From assembly GCA_029990175.1 (NCBI GenBank), contig JARKIP010000033.1:22489001-22553000 (forward strand): a DNA stretch of 64,000 bases, given 5' to 3'. The translations under genes and the position numbers were made by a program. Below are positions 10,900 to 21,036 of this stretch, piece after piece. The notes beneath the pieces are model-generated. The model had not been told where the DNA came from. It ran no database searches and was given only the letters and a program-made list of their open reading frames with translations. Positions within the stretch are counted from its first letter, which is position 1. The number at the start of each line of letters is the position of its first letter. The DNA comes from Petunia secreta. Lineage: Eukaryota; Streptophyta; Magnoliopsida; Solanales; Solanaceae.

Positions 10900-11802
10900 T
10901 GTTGAGGAAATATTTTGAAGAATGACAAACGAGAAAGACCCAGTGGTTCTGGAGGAGACCCTGGTCCTTGTATAGAAGGGCACGACTGATCGAAAAGATT
11001 GAGGGTTGCAAATCCCTGCGGAACTAGGAGTAGTGGCGCGTGTATGAGTATGCATCCTAGTCAGACTAAAAGAAGTTGTGCCGTTGCTGTGTCTTCGAAG
11101 TGTGAATACGAGTTGGACTTGAACAAGGAAAGAGCCACATGGAATCTTGTCTTACCAAAATTACAAGGTTTCCTTGTGGAACTCGACTAGGGTTCGGATT
11201 CCCATATAAATACAAGCAGTGGATGCAGCCGTCAAACAATTATTCATAAAAAGAGAGTTGAGAGCATACACATGTGATTCAGCAACTTTCAACGTGAGAT
11301 AACTGAAGAAGACAACTGGTGGAGTTACGTAGGTGGAGTCTAGATATTTTGTCTAGGTTCTTGGTTTGTAAGTTGTCTTGTTTTATGCTATCATTATCAT
11401 TACCTATCTGCTTATCTTAGAAGCGATTGTATTAGGTGAACTTTTGAGAGATTACTTTGTAAAGCTAGAGGTTAGCTTTGTTGAGTGATTAGGGTCTAGA
11501 GTGTAGCCCTTTGGTTACAAAGTTTTGTAATCTAAAACTTGCTCTTTGTGTTAGTGGATTGGTTCGAAAATCCCAGAGTGTGGGTCATGATTTTTCTCTC
11601 TTGAGCAAGGAGTTTTCCACGTAAAAACATCGTGTTCTGTGTGCATGCTGATTGTGTGAGTTGTGGTGTGGAAGTGCAAACCGTTAAGGCAAGAATAAGG
11701 TTCTTGACTTAGGAGAATCTGGTTCTTGAAAGAAAAATCGGAAGATACTATTCAACCCCTCCCTCCCTTCTAGTGTCCTTAGGAGGTGCTTAGATTATAA
11801 CA
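10900..11802 (+). repeat. 3' LTR of copia element 1
   Basis: The 903-bp LTR has the same ends as 2375-3272 and is followed by the target duplication ATATC. By eye the two LTRs differ by scattered substitutions and small indels, so the insertion is not very recent. Confidence 0.95.
11205..11212 (+). promoter_or_regulatory. TATA box in copia 3' LTR
   Basis: TATAAATA sits in the U3/R region of the 3' LTR. The equivalent site of the 5' LTR reads TACAAATA (2680-2687). In this copy only the downstream LTR keeps a consensus box. Confidence 0.55.
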
Positions 11803-12271
11803 ATATCTCTATTCAATTTCTTCGAATTAGATTGTGTGTTCTTTTTTCTTTTGATATAGTGTGGCATTTTTTAGTATGTTTAATTCTATCACTATTTGTT
11901 TTGAGCTTGTGGCAAGAGCTCAAAACAATACAAAAGTGGCTCCTCAAGATGAGAGATAATTAATGTTGGAATTCTTGCGATGCAAATAATCCATCTCGCT
12001 CATATGCTCTTATATAGTGTGACATTCGTCATGTAATATATACACTTTTTTCATATCTAAAATTTAAAAACTAGGTGCAACTTATGTGTGTATGTACATA
12101 TACACAGACATATGAGTCATCAACTGTAAATCTTCGCAAGTTCCTTACGGAAAAATCTAACCGCCAAAACTGAGAAGACTTGGGCAAAGATAACAAATGT
12201 TCTTAAATGTTATATCAAACCACGTGTGCACTAATTTATGTACTTAGGTAAAGAATAGCGTCTTTCAGTAA
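11803..12271 (+). other. Non-coding flank of copia element 1
   Basis: This AT-rich sequence continues the pre-insertion DNA seen at 2333-2374. I see no ORF, repeat or RNA gene in it. Confidence 0.6.
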
Positions 12272-12719
12272 TCTATATAGTACGCTAATATTAAAAACAT
12301 TTTCTTTATGTAAAACAATATCCAAGAGTCTCTTAAATATGTAGACTTAGCTAAGTAAAACATGTAAATACATTATTTCGTTCAAACAAACTGTATATTG
12401 AGAAACTATTACCGGTATGACTAAAATGAGCCAATTTCATGATTGATGTTCTTTTTATTTTTCTAACTTTGCCAGCATACCATTGACTTTAAAACCGTGT
12501 TCAACTCAAACACAGGGATGTTATTAAGAATATGTTTGTGGGTTAGTTATACTTATATACAATTTAAAAGACTTATTTATAAAAAAAAAATAGTAATATT
12601 ATTCAAATTACAAATATAGCATTATTTTTTATATACAAGTTGTTACAAACAACTACAAAAGAAAAATCCTAGCCCCCACCCCATATTCGTCCCCGCTGCA
12701 GCCCCTCATGCCGCTGCCG

Positions 12720-12880
12720 TCCAAGTCCACTGAAACAGTTAGAAACAGTCAAAAATAGTCTGAAACGGTGCAGAAAAAATGTGAAACAGTACAGAAACAG
12801 TCTAAAACAGTGCAGAAACAGTCTGAAACAATTTTGAAACAGTGTTGAAACATGCTGAAACAGTGCAGAAAATAGTGCAG
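12720..12880 (+). repeat. Degenerate 'gaaacagtgca' repeat
   Basis: Roughly a dozen diverged copies of an 11-15-bp unit (GAAACAGTGCA, GAAACAGTCT) run to the solo LTR, and resume on its far side at about 13580-13770. The array was therefore a single block before the LTR element inserted. Confidence 0.7.
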
Positions 12881-12883
12881 AAT

Positions 12884-13572
12884 TGATGCGATCCAGATTA
12901 GCCATAGAGAGCTTGAAGCCATAACATTATCCATCAAGAGTTTTAATGACGTAAATGAACCATCGCTAGAGGATTTGAAGGTTCAAAGCATGCTAAAATG
13001 GAAGTTCAGAGCTTACTGCAATTTGGGTCCACGCGATCGCGAGGTAACAGGCGTGATCGCGAGATACTCCACGCGATCGCGATGAATCATCAGATCACTG
13101 GCGCGACCGCGACACAGAAGGTGCAATCGCGATGAGAAGCGTTTCATACAGTTTTACTATTTTAGTATCTAGGGACTACTTAGTCATTTTATAATAAATC
13201 TGGGATTACTAAATATAGTATCATTAGGAGTAATTAGCCTTAGTTAACATTTGGATGATTGAGAATACTCTTGTGAGAGTTTGTGTATGGGTTGTATCCC
13301 TCATCTTCTTCTTGGAACTCTGTTGCATCTCTTGTGTGAGAGATCCATTGCTCGAGTTCAAGTCTCTTCCTCCTCGGATATTGGTCTGTGGTTGTATCGT
13401 ATTAATTAGGGTATCACAATTTGTTTGTAGTATTCTAATTTACTTACAATTTCGGGATTGATTCCTTTCATTCTTCTATCTATTTCCCTATTTCCTTCTA
13501 TCCTTTACTTTGTATCGATTATTCTATCGTTTGTTTACTCGTTTTCGATTCTTAGAAGTTAGGATCATATCA
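12884..13572 (+). repeat. Solo LTR, 689 bp, with target duplication
   Basis: The sequence starts TGATGCGATCC and ends GGATCATATCA, with inverted termini and TG...CA ends. It is flanked by perfect AGAAT duplications (12879-12883 and 13573-13577). No internal retrotransposon sequence is present, so LTR-LTR recombination has removed the body. The interior has a run of CGCGATCGCG-type motifs at about 13030-13130. The orientation is set by convention. Confidence 0.85.
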
Positions 13573-14507
13573 AGAATTATGCAGAAAAGTGCAGAAACAA
13601 TTCAGAAATGTAGAAATAGTTTAGAAACAATTAGATATAGTGCTTAAACAGCGCAAAAACTTAGAAACAATGCAGATTCGGTCTTGAAACGACTAGATAC
13701 AGTGTAGAAACAGTCCAGGAACAGTTAGATACGATTAGATACAGCGAGATATGGTGAGATACAAAAGGGTAAAAATATGAAAAAAAAGAACATCATCAGA
13801 TTTAGCTGGAAAAATATCAAATATGACTAGGATACATAACAAATGATCGAAAAACACCAAATGTAGCCAAAAAATATTAAATTTTACTCAAAAATTACCA
13901 TGAATGAAAAAAATATCAAGTATAGGAAATCGGGGTATGGGAGGTGATGGAGGAGGGTGAGAGGATAGGAAATATGTAAAAACTTATCGAAAAAGTGACT
14001 TGATGGCCGAAGTTAGGTATTGACTGAAACTTTGAAGCTAGATCTACGCCGATTCCACGAGAATTTGGAAAAAATAGTATTAAAAATAGAAAGAGGGTGT
14101 AGAGAGAAATTTGGAAATGTATTTTTTTAAATGTTCTGGAGGTGGTCTGGCAGCGATCCGGCAGTGGAGCGGCGGCGGCGTGTAGGTGGTGGTTGGCGGC
14201 GGCAGGAGGGAGCAAGATGAAGAAGGGAGTGAAAAGGTCAGAGATGAGAGGAGGAGTCTAGGTTTTTTTTTTTTTTTTTATGTTTAGGGTTTATATACTT
14301 TTACTATCATGGTAATTTAGTCTTCATTTCCTTTATATTGTGTAATTGTACTAAAATATCTCCATTTTTTGTAATTAAGTTCCACAAATTGTACTTATGT
14401 GTAAATTTTTCTAATATAGTGTAACCATTTTTTTTTTTTGCAATATTGTAATCATATTTAAAAGTTTCTTTTAACACATGCAACGCACAGGTAGGTTTAC
14501 TAGTATG

Positions 14508-14511
<4 letters not shown>

Positions 14512-14584
<73 letters not shown>
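14512..14584 (+). repeat. (TA)n microsatellite
   Basis: An almost uninterrupted TA run directly follows the possible Helitron end. Confidence 0.95.
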
Positions 14585-14589
<5 letters not shown>

Positions 14590-14936
14590 GTATTTGTGAG
14601 TTACGTAATAATAGGTAATAAAAGATATAAATATCATAATCGCCACATATTATACTCTATGATCAACTTTTTCTTTTGAAATATTTAAGCGTTAATTTTT
14701 TATATGAAATGTAGGGTTAAATGTGTTATTTAATTCACTGAGCATTATTTCAAGTTAAGAATAGTAAGAATTAGTAAACAATACTTTGTCATGATACTCA
14801 TTGTCAAAGATTCTGTATAAGTGGTGGATCGAAGGTTTAAATCGCATAACGAAATTTTTCTTGATATATACAATAACAATCATGTAATAAAGCTGAAAGT
14901 GATAAAATTAAATAATTTATTGTTGACACTGTATAC
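14585..14936 (+). other. Non-coding AT-rich flank
   Basis: I see no coding or RNA signal between the TA tract and the next LTR. Confidence 0.6.
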
Positions 14937-16281
14937 TGATATTGGGCTAAAAAGATATATATTTTGGTAATTTTTACTCCGTATCTTAGTGATCTTTATG
15001 CGCTTAAATTGATTATAATAGTGGATTTAGCGTAATAATAGTGTTTGAATTTGTAGGTATTGATTTTGATGAAAGTAGCAAAAGAATTGATGATTTGAAG
15101 CGTTTCATGAAGGAATTTCAAAGTTGGAGTTAAGTTGTGCCAAAGTCATGCCAGCACAACTTGAGCACAGGAAATTAACTCTCATTACCTTGTACGAAAG
15201 TTGAGCCAACACAACTTCAGCATGTAGAGAATATATTCAGCATCTTGTGCCAGCTTTGTGCCAGCATCTACCCAGCACGCGAAGCAAAGCTTGTGCTAGC
15301 GCGCAGCCAGCACACAACCAAGAGATATCAAGTAGCGCTCAACATTAAGAAGTCCTAGCTTGAGCGGGAAGAGGCTATTTTCACCTAGGTTTTTTATAAC
15401 ATTATAAATACACATTGAAATATTAGTGAACAGGAAATTTTTGACCTATTTTTCATCAAAAGGAGGCAAGTAAGAGAGAAGATCAAGATTCAAGGCTCTA
15501 TTTCATCCATCTATCCATATTCTTGCGGTTTTCTATGCTTTTAGTTATTTCTTGTCTTAGAACATGACTATGAATGGCTAAATCACCCATTCTAGGGTTG
15601 ATTGACCCGCTCCACATACTTGTGTGATGATAATTGTTGTGTTATTAATTAACTTTGTTAATTCTTCCTATCTATGTTATTTACAAATTGTTTGCTATTA
15701 ATTGATAGGATCTCCAATTAATTGTGCCCTTTATTCTTATGATTACTAGGAATAGATTCATGAGTTAGGGTTAAACACATAGCATTATTTCAACCTAAAA
15801 CAAAGGCATTGCTTAGGTGTCAAAATAGTGAATTAGGAATTTTGATCCTTATTGTGAATCATAAGTGTAGTCCTCCCTATCTTCATTAGTTAATTGGAAT
15901 AGTTAATTAATTAATGTTATGATTACTTAACGGAAGTGAGTAGTTGTAAACTTGGAGCACTTGTTAAATAGGAAGAGGTAGGGAAAATTGATAGTACAAT
16001 ACTTTAGCACAAGTTAGGAGTTAGAGAAATCAATCCTAGGCCTTCCATATCTTGAATCAAATCTTTCTTTCTTTACTTGTTATTTACTTTCTTGTTAAGT
16101 AGTATTAGTCATAATCAAACATTAAAGATATACTCTCGAAGTAAATTGGTTAGATAGTTTAGCTAGATTAACTGTTAGGAGTCGTGTTCTCTGTGGAATT
16201 CGACCTCGGGACTTTAAGTATCGAGCTATATTTGTCGCCACCGCTTAGTCCCTTTTTATTGGGCGTAGTTGGGCGTGATCA
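14937..16281 (+). repeat. 5' LTR of the pol-less gypsy element
   Basis: It runs TGATATTGGGCTAAA to GGGCGTGATCA (1,345 bp). Its first about 300 bp match 19003-19297 closely. A PBS follows within six bases. Confidence 0.85.
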
Positions 16282-16395
16282 AATTTTGGCGCCTTTGCCG
16301 GGGAACACGGTATATTTCTAGCTTTCTAGGATAGCTGAGTTGTTAGTTCAATTAACTTCGTTCCTGTACATATTTATTTATTTTATAAAAAAATA

Positions 16396-17055
16396 TGGAA
16401 TCATGAAATAACATATGGCTAGGTGATCATTATTATTGCTGTGCTAATACGTCTTATTCTTCCCCGAGCCCCTATTATGATGATTCTTCTTTATCTTATG
16501 ATAATAGACGGTGCAATGAAGTTGAGGATGATGAGGAAGATGAATTGAAGAGGATTTGGGACAGACGTAGAGAACAACTATGCCGCATAGAAGCTCAAGT
16601 GAATCAGTTGGCTGCATTATTGGGAATTCAACAACCTAGCCAAGAAGACATGGAATTAGAAGAAGAAACCATGGTTGTAGTTGAAGATCTAAAACATGAA
16701 TTTCCATCGGAGGAGACAAGAGTTGAAAGTCAACCATCTAGCCATATGGTGTGGGAAGATGCTGAGGATGAAGATGTGGTACTAGAGTCAGACATAAAAA
16801 TTGACGCTGAAATTCTAGTTGACTCTAAGTCGTGCCAAAAAAAAGGATGTCAATATCGAATCAAAGTGTGAGTGGGTTGCACCGCATTCTATATACTTTT
16901 CTACATTGATTTTAGAAGGGGACATGAAAATTGATCCTTCTGAGCCGATTGAAGAGTTGAAGGATCAGATGTATGATGCTTATACTCTAGACTTTTTACT
17001 GCAGTCTAGGCAAGAAGACAATCCAGTTCAAAATGGTATATTTGGTGCTTACTAA
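16396..17055 (+). pseudogene. GAG-like acidic remnant
   Basis: An ATG at 16396 is followed at once by a stop. The readable part (16545-16871, then another frame 16819-17055) encodes a Glu/Asp-rich, probably coiled-coil protein with 'RIEAQVNQLAALLGIQQ'. I see no zinc knuckle or protease motif. Its place after the PBS suggests a decayed GAG or a lineage-specific leader ORF. Function not identified. Confidence 0.45.
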
Positions 17056-19002
17056 GAGCATAGTCGACAATTTGAAGATATTCCTGAGTTCGCGACTTTG
17101 CGCAAAAGGAGATTCTTAGTTTTTGGCATGCAAGAACTTGTGCCACCTCAAGAGCATAATCGGAGAGTTGAATTATAATTAGAGAGGCGATTCATAAGCT
17201 CAAGTTGGAGGAAAAAGTATTAATTCCGGGTTATGTCGTGCCACGACATTAAATAAGGCGATTCTCGGGAGGCAGCCCGTGATTGTAATTGTATACAATT
17301 AAAAATAAAAAGAAAAAAATCCAAAAAAAAAAGTTATCTTTTGAAGGATATTACTTGGTGAATTTCTTTGTTGTGCATGTTTTGACTGGTTTGAAGTTTA
17401 AGTGTGGGGTTCTTGAAACCTCGTACGATTGGATGAGGATGTCCTGCTTGAGGGAAGTCTGAGTACCTCGTGCCTTAAGGAAGCTTTCACGGATGTTCTT
17501 CGAGCTTAAAGCCCCAGAGAGTTTCTCTATCACCTTTAGTTTTATTTAAATGCATTGAGGGCAATGCATGATTTTAAGTGTGGGGTGAGAGTCTTCCTAT
17601 TTGTGTTAATAATCTCCTTTGGTGTTTCTTTGTGCATAGGATCTTTTCCCAAGGAAATAGTTTGAACCGGGTATAGGTAGATTTTTTTTTAGGATTAGTG
17701 TGTAGTAATTGGATGTGAGAGTCTTGGCTCCATGATTTGACTAGTTTTATATAGATACTTAATTTGGGGTATGCGAACTTCATGCATATATTCTACCATG
17801 ATCGACTTGCCTTGATAAACGTTGAGTGCATTGTTTGAAGCTTATGATCATGATGTTGACTCTAGATTTTCTTGAGAGTTTGCTTGTGTTTGCTATGTTT
17901 GAGAGCAGGAATTGAGCCGTTTTGAGTAGGTTATGTGCCATGTGTGAGTGACGATTTTGTTTTCTCCATGTTTAATACTTGATGTCTAGAACTTGCCCAG
18001 TATGTGTGCATAGCCAATTTGTTTGAAGCCTCAAAATTAGATATTTACCAGTAAAATTTGACCTTAGCTAACCCTTTTGAGCCTATAGCCTTTTCTTTGG
18101 TAGCTATTGGGATTCCTATTTCTTATGTTGAATATTTGTGAGTTTTACTTATGATGTTATGAGCCTAAAAGGGCTAGTTAATGAAGTGGAAAACTTGTGG
18201 TTGTTGGAGGAATAAAAAAGGTGCTTAGGAGGATGCTAATGGAGGGATTTACTAAAAAAAAAAACTTAGAAATTATGCGATAATTGAAATATGAAAAAAA
18301 AAATATTGTGTTTGAAAGATAGAAGAAAGAAAAAAACAAGTAGTCCCTATCATTAGCTCCTACATTTTCTTAAAGAACAACATTGGTGAAAGTTGGCTAT
18401 GTGATGGTAAAGGAAAAATTGGTTGGGAGAAAAAATACTTGAATTAATTATGGTGTATTAAATTACTTGGGGTGGTTAGTCACTATTATCTATATGTATC
18501 CTACCCGTCCCATTGCCTACATTACAACCAAAAGAAGTCCTAGTTGTTCTTAGTCGAGTAGATGGACATTAGTCGAGTCCTACACTAAGGGCAAACTTAT
18601 GGTACATCTTGTGTTGCATGTGAGTTCTTTTCTGAAAGTGAGTGTTTCATCTATATGTGAACTTTTTGTTCATGATCATTCTCTTGAGTGAATTCCTTTT
18701 CTAATTTTTTATTTGATTGTGAGGGCACATGATTTATGATAAGCAAGCTCTTTTATTAGTCTCTTCAATAGAGTGAGTACTTGCACGACTTATTGGGTGA
18801 GTCTGGAGTTGATGTGGGATTGGGAGGTTGATTTGGTGTACTTGATTGTGGGCATGGCTTTTGTGTGAATAAGGCATAATGAGTGCATATACAACTTGTT
18901 AAGTGCCTATATAAGCCAAAGTCATTGTGTAAGTTGTTTTGGTGTATCTTGATTTAAGGTGTAAGTTGCTCGAGGACGAGCAAATGTCTAAGTGTGAGGT
19001 GG
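17056..19002 (+). other. Non-coding interior of the pol-less element
   Basis: This is where pol would be expected. It contains AT-rich non-coding sequence, the GGGAGGCAGCCCG motif and the pre-LTR motif GCTCGAGGACGAGCAAA (about 18968-18984). No ORF over about 70 codons has recognisable content. Confidence 0.6.
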
Positions 19003-19297
19003 TGATATTGGCCTAAAGATATATATATTTTGGTGATTTTTACCCCGTATCTTAATGATCTTTATGCGCTTAAATTGATTATGATAGTAGATTTAGCTTA
19101 ATAATGGTGTTGGAAATTTTAGGTGTTGATTTTGATGAAAGTAGCAAAAAAATTGATGATTTGGAGTGTTTCATGAAGGAATTTCAAAGTTGGAGTTAAG
19201 TTGTGCCAAAGTCATGCCAGCACAATTTAAGCACAGGAAATTAACTCTCAGTACCTTGTGCGAAAGTTGAGCCAGCACAACTTCAGCATGCAGAGAA
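19003..19297 (+). repeat. Truncated 3' LTR of the pol-less element
   Basis: It starts TGATATTGGCCTAAAG and matches 14937-15220, ending abruptly after GCAGAGAAT near 19297. The remaining about 1 kb of LTR is missing, so no target duplication can be checked. Confidence 0.8.
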
Positions 19298-19685
19298 TCA
19301 CGCTTCATAGAATCAAGCCCATAGCATGGTTGCCCACGTAGACATCTACTGTATGTAGAGAACTTCACAATACTTCCAATATCTTAGCGATCGAGGAAAT
19401 GCCATATTATTTTGGAGAATAACAAGAAAATCCATTTTCCCGTAGAGGACATACATTTAATGGAAAAAGGGAGGGATTTAGAAGATGGAAAAGTGTGTAC
19501 CTGCACAGATCAACGTCGACTACCATATTTGATTTAAAGAAAAAAATTAGAAACAAAAGGTTGTTAGGATATTGAGTGTTAATAATAATTACTATAAGAT
19601 GATTACTATAAGATGAAAGGAGGGATACAAAGAATTTAACATGAAAGGAAATATAAAAAGAAAGACTTACTAAAGTATAGGACAC
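19298..19685 (+). other. Unassigned sequence between two gypsy elements
   Basis: AT-rich sequence with no convincing ORF. It begins at the breakpoint of the truncated LTR. Confidence 0.5.
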
Positions 19686-20913
19686 TGATGTTTGACAATA
19701 TTTGCCTATTTTACCTTAATGTTTCCTCACATTTTGATACTTTATTCGCCCATTGCACGAAATAATTGTGATTACTACGTCCACTTATTGTGTTTGTGAT
19801 TTTAGGAATGATTTGGATGAATACGAGTGCAAACGGAGCGAAGATGGATATACTCGAGCAACGAATTAATGAACTTAGCCATGAGCCATGCGACACGTGG
19901 GCTATAGCGCATGACATCCAAAAGCCATGAGCCATGCGACGCTTGCCCTGTGGCTTTTAGTTCAGCCACCTCAACTTTTCCAACTTAGTTTAGGCTTTAG
20001 ATTAACCTATGGGAATACTTTGTAAACACTCTAAATAGCTTATAATTTCGTTATTGTAAGGAGGTCGATTTTTGGAGCAAGTTTTGGAGTTCCTAACACA
20101 TTGAACCAAGGGTTTGATTCCTTTACTTCATCCATTACAATCTTTCATATTTCTTCCATGAATTCTTGTATTGTTATTATGAATATGCATAGCTAAATAT
20201 ATTTTTCTAGGGTTAGAACAAATATATGAAAGTTGATGTTCGAAGGTTGATTTCTACCTATTAATTTACCATTACAAATTGTTTATTCTTTCTTAAGCCT
20301 TATTGTTTGGTTATTGAGGCCTGATAATTGAATACTACCTACGGTTTACAAGTTGAACTTGACAGAGGGAAGTGGTGAACGCAAATAAGAAAGAATAGGG
20401 CTTGATTGTGAACCTGGGCATCAAGGAGTCGATTTGCGGGTAAGATAGACATATACCTATTCACCTTGCTTAGCTAAATACAGAGTTCTTTAATGCATGC
20501 ATGTGATTTAATTCCATAGAAATATAGGTTTCAGAGTAGCTTGCATAGACTCGTGAAGAATCAATAGATTTTCACGAATATATTTAACCTGTTAGTTAGC
20601 AAACTAGGAAATCAAGAAGTAGAATCAACTGAAAAACTCAACTGGATTGTCTGTAGCTCTGACCCTGGACCATTTCTCTGTTATTGATAACAACCCATAA
20701 TTTTCTCTCTATTACTTGACTTCTATTACATGTTTTTTAATTAGTGTTTTTGTTACTAAAAATCTCAACCATCATTGAAAAAGATCCTTGAATAATTTTT
20801 AGGGAATTGTTTGCTAGGATACAGTCGTTAAAACTAGTCCTTGTGGGAACGATACTCAATCTTATCCTTTTATTACTTGTCGACCAAGTATACTTGCGTG
20901 TGCGTTTGGGACA
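19686..20913 (+). repeat. 5' LTR of the Athila-like element
   Basis: The 3' end (20913) is set by the PBS and TG..CA rule. The 5' end is less sure: TGATGTTTGACA at 19686 or TGTTTGACA at 19689. A 369-bp piece of a related LTR lies inverted at 9290-9658. Confidence 0.65.
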
Positions 20914-20918
20914 AGTAT

Positions 20919-20936
20919 TTGGCGTCGTTGCCGGGG
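20919..20936 (+). other. Primer-binding site, tRNA-Asp type
   Basis: TTGGCGTCGTTGCCGGGGA differs by one base from the usual Athila-group PBS complementary to plant tRNA-Asp. It lies five bases after the LTR. Confidence 0.75.
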
Positions 20937-21036
20937 ACTAAATAATTGACTGTTTTCTTTTTAGACGATTTGTTATTTTCTATTCAGGTTTAATTTTTGT
21001 TTTGAGTTTCTTGTGCCATTTCAGGTAATAGGTCTT

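Larger units (their letters stand above)
2375..11802 (+). mobile_element. Copia LTR retrotransposon 1, full length
   Basis: The element is 9,428 bp. Both LTRs begin TGTTGAGGAAATATTTTG and end ATTRTAACA. The 5-bp target duplication ATATC is perfect (2370-2374 and 11803-11807). A Met-tRNA-type PBS follows the 5' LTR and a purine tract precedes the 3' LTR. Gene order gag-PR-INT-RT-RNase H identifies Ty1/copia. A further ORF lies between RNase H and the 3' LTR, as in Sirevirus-like copia elements. All reading frames are interrupted, so this copy is not autonomous. Confidence 0.95.
12272..14503 (+). mobile_element. Possible Helitron (non-autonomous)
   Basis: The left edge reads A|TCTATATAGTACGCTAATATT, like plant Helitron 5' ends, and the right edge ends CTAG|T (14500-14503) after a weak palindrome at about 14475-14490 (TGCAACGCA core). 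No terminal inverted repeats or target duplication are visible, as expected for Helitrons inserting between A and T. There is no Rep/helicase ORF. The interior has a degenerate 'GAAACAGT' repeat and a nested solo LTR. Confidence 0.4.
14937..19297 (+). mobile_element. Non-autonomous Ty3/gypsy derivative without pol
   Basis: A 5' LTR (14937-16281) is followed by a tRNA-Asp-type PBS (TGGCGCCTTTGCCGGGGA, 16287-16304), 2.7 kb of interior and a truncated 3' LTR from 19003. The interior has only an acidic GAG-like remnant. The stretch GGGAGGCAGCCCGTGA (about 17259) and the purine-rich AAGTGTGAGGTGG just before 19003 are what Athila-related elements show near their 3' ends. No PR, RT or INT sequence is recognisable, so it would depend on a relative for proteins. 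Confidence 0.8.

Noticed and set aside
12669..12937. Minus-strand frames with repeated 'LFLHCFR'
   Set aside because: Translation of the GAAACAGTGCA repeat; no codon constraint visible.
16282..19002. A host gene inside the pol-less gypsy element
   Set aside because: Only short acidic frames occur, with no exon-like continuity or known domain.
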